DNA from: Planctomycetota bacterium | GTDB lineage: Bacteria > Planctomycetota > Planctomycetia > Gemmatales > Gemmataceae | Assembly (NCBI GenBank): GCA_018970845.1 | Contig: JAGWVO010000117.1 | Coordinates: forward strand, 1-9,746 | Direction of reading: 5' to 3' | DNA: 9,746 nucleotides | Part shown: positions 7,139 through 9,746 of the stretch, piece by piece | Layout: each line of letters starts with the position of its first letter | Position numbering within the stretch: position 1 is the stretch's first letter | Translations under genes and position numbers: made by a program | The notes under the pieces: generated by a model | Told to the model about the DNA's origin: nothing | The model's input: only the letters and a program-made list of their open reading frames with translations | Databases searched by the model: none

Positions 7139-8938
7139 ATGGCCATCAGCCAGAACATCACCGGCGGCCCATCCCACCATGTCGGCATCGACCTGGGCAC
7201 CACCAACTGCGCGGTTTCCTATCTGCCAACGGATTCCAACGGCCCGGTGCGCACCCTGGAAATTCCCCAGGTGGTGAGGCCCGGTGAGGTGGCCGGGCGT
7301 CCATTGCTGCCTTCATTCACCTACCTCGCGGGTGAGGGGGAGTTGCCCGCTGGCGCCCTCGACCTTCCCTGGGCCGCCGGGCGCGATTTTGCGGTCGGCG
7401 AGTTTGCCCGGCAGCAAGGTGGCCTCGTGCCGACAAGGCTTGTCTCATCGGCGAAGTCATGGTTGAGCCATGCCGCGGTGGACCGGCGCGCCGCCATACT
7501 GCCATGGAGGTCTCCCGAGGAATCCCGGCGAATCTCCCCCGTCGAGGCTTCGGCCCGGTACCTGGGGCACCTCGCGGAGGCATGGAACCTCGCTCATCCC
7601 GGGCAACCGCTGGGCGGGCAGGACATCGTGCTCACGGTGCCCGCGTCGTTCGACCCGGAGGCCCGCGAACTCACCCTCGACGCGGCCCGCCAGGCAGGAC
7701 TTGGGCAGGTGATCCTTCTGGAGGAACCGCAGGCCGCCTTCTATTCCTGGCTGGAATCCCAGGGCGACAACTGGCGCCGGTCGGTGCGCGTGGGAGACCT
7801 CATCCTGGTGTGCGATGTCGGCGGTGGCACCACCGACTTCACCCTGATTTCCGTCACCGAGAACATGGGGAATCTTGAATTAAGCCGGTTGGCCGTCGGC
7901 AACCACATCCTCCTTGGTGGCGACAACATGGACCTGGCCTTGGCCCATGCCGCCAACCAGGGCCTGGCGGCCAAGGGCAGCCGGCTGGACCACTCCCAAT
8001 TCCTCCAACTGGTTCATGCGGCGCGCGCGGCCAAGGAATCGATGCTCTCGCAGGCCGACCTTGCCTCCGCCAAGTTTCATGTGCAGGGGCGTGGAACCAA
8101 ACTCGTGGCGGGCGGCATCAGCGGGGAAATTCCCCGGTCTCTCCTCGACTCCATCCTGCTCGACGGCTTTTTCCCGGCCTGCGGATCCGGCGACGAACCG
8201 CGCCGCCAGTCATCCGCGGGTCTGCAGGAGGCTGGCCTGCCGTACGCCACCGATGCCGCCATCACCCGCCACCTGGCCGCGTTCCTGGCCCAGCACCGCG
8301 GAGGCAAGCGCGTTTCCGCGGTGCTGTTCAACGGCGGCGTCTTCAAGTCGCGACTGCTGCGCGAACGGGTGCTCGCCACCCTCGGCGGATGGTTCTCGGG
8401 CGAACCGGTCCGCTGCCTTGAAGCCGCCGACCTTGAGGTCGCCGTGGCCCATGGGGCCGCCTGTTACGCCCGCGCCCGAAAACAAGGCGGCATCCGCGTT
8501 CGTGGTGGCACCGCCCGCTCGTTTTATGTCGGAGTCGAGATTCCCGCGCCCGCCGTCCCCGGTTTCGCCCCGCCCATCAAGGCCCTTTGCGTGGTGCCTT
8601 TCGGCATGGAGGAAGGTTCCGAAAGCCCTGTCCCCAACCTTGAGCTTGGCCTCGTCGTGGGTGAACCCGTGCAGTTCCGCTTTTTGGGATCGAACCGCCG
8701 CAAGGATGACTCCATCGGCACCGCCGTGGAAGACTGGCAGGAAGACATCGAGGAACTCACACCCCTGTCGGCGACCCTCGATTCCGACGCCCCACCCGGA
8801 ACCCGCGTGCCAGTGAGTCTTCACTCCCGGGTCACCGAGGTCGGCACGCTTGAACTCTCCTGCCAGGGAGTGCATGACAACAGGCGCTGGAAACTTGAAT
8901 TCAGGGTGCGCGAGAATGATCAATCAACGGCCACTTGA
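7139..8938 (+). CDS. Hsp70-family (DnaK-like) ATPase, non-canonical, no lid
   Basis: The product has 599 residues. The ATPase domain (about 14-445) shows phosphate-1 motif GIDLGTTN (16-23), connect-1 region VLTVPASFDPEARELTLDAA (164-183), LLEEPQAAFY (193-202), phosphate-2 motif CDVGGGTTDFT (225-235), adenosine-binding FNGGVFKSRLLRERV (397-411) and AVAHGAACYA (435-444). Residues about 452-592 (RGGTARSFYVGVE, then strands up to LELSCQGVHDNRRWKLEFRVRE) look like a beta-rich substrate-binding-type domain. The protein stops there: the helical lid and the EEVD-like tail of DnaK (about 640 residues) are missing. It is therefore probably a specialised Hsp70 rather than the housekeeping DnaK; no grpE or dnaJ is adjacent. 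The start at 7139 is chosen because an upstream in-frame ATG (7097) lies inside the DUF2760 gene. The close 5-base gap suggests translational coupling. In other genomes this pair is often followed by a second, longer Hsp70-like gene; here a membrane protein follows instead. Confidence 0.93.
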   Translation: MAISQNITGGPSHHVGIDLGTTNCAVSYLPTDSNGPVRTLEIPQVVRPGEVAGRPLLPSFTYLAGEGELPAGALDLPWAAGRDFAVGEFARQQGGLVPTRLVSSAKSWLSHAAVDRRAAILPWRSPEESRRISPVEASARYLGHLAEAWNLAHPGQPLGGQDIVLTVPASFDPEARELTLDAARQAGLGQVILLEEPQAAFYSWLESQGDNWRRSVRVGDLILVCDVGGGTTDFTLISVTENMGNLELSRLAVGNHILLGGDNMDLALAHAANQGLAAKGSRLDHSQFLQLVHAARAAKESMLSQADLASAKFHVQGRGTKLVAGGISGEIPRSLLDSILLDGFFPACGSGDEPRRQSSAGLQEAGLPYATDAAITRHLAAFLAQHRGGKRVSAVLFNGGVFKSRLLRERVLATLGGWFSGEPVRCLEAADLEVAVAHGAACYARARKQGGIRVRGGTARSFYVGVEIPAPAVPGFAPPIKALCVVPFGMEEGSESPVPNLELGLVVGEPVQFRFLGSNRRKDDSIGTAVEDWQEDIEELTPLSATLDSDAPPGTRVPVSLHSRVTEVGTLELSCQGVHDNRRWKLEFRVRENDQSTAT

Positions 8939-8948
8939 GGATGGAACC

Positions 8949-9608
8949 ATGAACATAACGGAACCTGTCTCGCATTCCAGCAACCAGCGCCAGTCCCTTG
9001 GTCCCGTCCTGGCCATCGCACTGGCCGCGGCAGGCTATTCGCTGCTGTACAGGCTGGCCCCGGCCTACGCCGCGCCCAATCTGTCGCCTGTTGGGGCCCT
9101 CTGCCTTTTCTCGCTGGCATTCCTGCCGCTGCGGGTGGCTCCCCTGGTTCCGCTCGCCGTGATGGCGGTCTCCGACCTGCTGCTGTACCGCTGGAATGGT
9201 TGGGCGCCGTTCAGTTGGGTGGTTTACCTCAGTTTTGCCGTCTACGGCCTCTCAGGCTTCCTGTGGCGAGTGAGGCCCGGTGCCTTGACTCTGGTCGCTG
9301 GAACATTCGGCTCGGGACTGTTCTTTTTCATGCTGACCAATTTCATGGTGTGGCTCGGGGCCAGCGCCGTCACGGCGCCGACGGCGGGCATCACCATGTG
9401 GGAGGAACCCACCACAAAATACCCCCACCCACTCATCCGCTACTCGCGTGACATTGGCGGGCTTGGAGCCTGCTACGCCATGGCCTTGCCGTTTTACCGC
9501 AACACCCTGCTGGGAGACGCGGTTTTCACTTCGCTGTTTTTCGGGTTGGCGCTCGCCAGCCAGCGGTTGGGGGTCACAAGGGCCGCGGCGCTCGACAATC
9601 CTTCGTAA
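8949..9608 (+). CDS. DUF6580-type integral membrane protein (putative transporter)
   Basis: The product has 219 residues and is strongly hydrophobic, with about six helices (roughly 17-37, 47-80 containing one or two, 88-104, 113-138, 168-183, 188-205). The segments APNLSPVGALCLFSLAFLPL (42-61), SDLLLY (75-80), LTNFMVWLG (129-137) and a late Gly-Asp pair after PFYRNTLLGD (181-190) agree with my memory of DUF6580, annotated as a putative transport protein and resembling ECF-type substrate-binding membrane components in size. No substrate can be named, and no ECF ATPase is nearby. GAGG (8937-8940) lies 8 bases before the ATG, which decides this start over in-frame upstream Met codons inside the Hsp70 gene. 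It is 10 bases after the Hsp70 stop and is the last gene before a strong terminator, so it is co-transcribed with the DUF2760-Hsp70 pair. Confidence 0.8.
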   Translation: MNITEPVSHSSNQRQSLGPVLAIALAAAGYSLLYRLAPAYAAPNLSPVGALCLFSLAFLPLRVAPLVPLAVMAVSDLLLYRWNGWAPFSWVVYLSFAVYGLSGFLWRVRPGALTLVAGTFGSGLFFFMLTNFMVWLGASAVTAPTAGITMWEEPTTKYPHPLIRYSRDIGGLGACYAMALPFYRNTLLGDAVFTSLFFGLALASQRLGVTRAAALDNPS

Positions 9609-9629
9609 TGGCCCACGGTTTCAAGCGAG

Positions 9630-9663
9630 GGGGCCCGCCAACCGGCGGGCCCCTCCGTTTTTT
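9630..9663 (+). terminator. Strong rho-independent terminator
   Basis: GGGGCCCGCC (9630-9639) pairs perfectly with GGCGGGCCCC (9644-9653) around an AACC tetraloop. The short spacer TCCG and six T residues (9658-9663) follow. The 10-bp all-GC stem with a T tract, 22 bases after the DUF6580 stop, is a textbook intrinsic terminator for the plus-strand operon. On the minus strand the hairpin has an A-rich lead and no T tract after it, so it should be much weaker for the convergent gene. Confidence 0.88.
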
Positions 9664-9678
9664 CAATCCAAAATATCG

Positions 9679-9746
9679 TTAGTTCACTCTCACAGTGAAG
9701 GCGGTGTCAACCGACCGGCCAGAGAGGTCGGTGGCGCGCACCTGGA
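9679..9746 (-). CDS. C-terminal end of a cadherin/Ig-like repeat protein (partial)
   Basis: Read on the minus strand, 21 codons from the window edge end in TAA (9681 to 9679). The peptide includes QVRATDLSGR and SVDTAFTVRVN. The VxATDxxG segment followed by an alternating TxFTVxV strand is the usual last part of cadherin-like or Ig-like beta-sandwich repeats found at the ends of large secreted or surface proteins. The rest of the gene lies outside the window, so size, signal peptide and anchoring are unknown. The gene converges on the DUF6580 operon with the terminator between them. The identification rests on a very short stretch. Confidence 0.55.
   Translation of the reverse strand, partial: QVRATDLSGRSVDTAFTVRVN

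Noticed and set aside
7914..8816. Plus-strand ORF of 300 codons inside the Hsp70 gene in another frame
   Set aside because: It is a frame-shifted reading of the Hsp70 coding region, dominated by Pro, Arg, Ser and Ala.

Overview
This window is GC-rich, gene-dense bacterial chromosome with no gene-free stretch longer than 300 bases. I saw no RNA gene, insertion sequence, CRISPR array, integrase or attachment site. The gene set fits a Gram-negative-type bacterium: ilvD, ettA, a YbbA/YbbP-like exporter, and a DUF2760 protein next to an atypical Hsp70. A planctomycete/verrucomicrobial-type or related environmental lineage is a tentative guess from the DUF2760-Hsp70 and DUF6580 combination. No marker gene here settles the taxonomy.

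Layout. Bases 1-260 hold the 3' end of ilvD (branched-chain amino acid synthesis). A GC-rich hairpin (282-310) and an extended -10 promoter candidate (316-324) follow. Next is a co-directional plus-strand block: ettA (366-2030), a LolD/YbbA-type ABC ATPase (2052-2738) and a ten-helix FtsX/MacB-type permease (2753-5332), with gaps of 21 and 14 bases. A short minus-strand operon meets it tail to tail: a pteridine-reductase-like SDR (6468 to 5713), then an unrecognised 108-residue protein (5669 to 5343).

Divergent from the SDR, across 83 bases, runs a second plus-strand operon: DUF2760 protein (6552-7133), lid-less Hsp70-family ATPase (7139-8938) and DUF6580-type membrane protein (8949-9608), with gaps of 5 and 10 bases. 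A strong intrinsic terminator (9630-9663) closes it. The last 68 bases are the C-terminal end of a minus-strand gene whose protein looks like a cadherin/Ig-like repeat.

How the genes work together. The ATPase and permease almost certainly form one ABC complex that moves hydrophobic or lipid-like molecules at the membrane; ettA ahead of them acts on ribosomes and may only share transcription. The DUF2760-Hsp70-DUF6580 cluster is the most intriguing part: a membrane-anchored small protein, a non-canonical Hsp70 with no J-protein or GrpE nearby, and a polytopic membrane protein in one tight operon. The individual families are known, but the function of this trio is not apparent to me and it is the best candidate here for an undescribed system.
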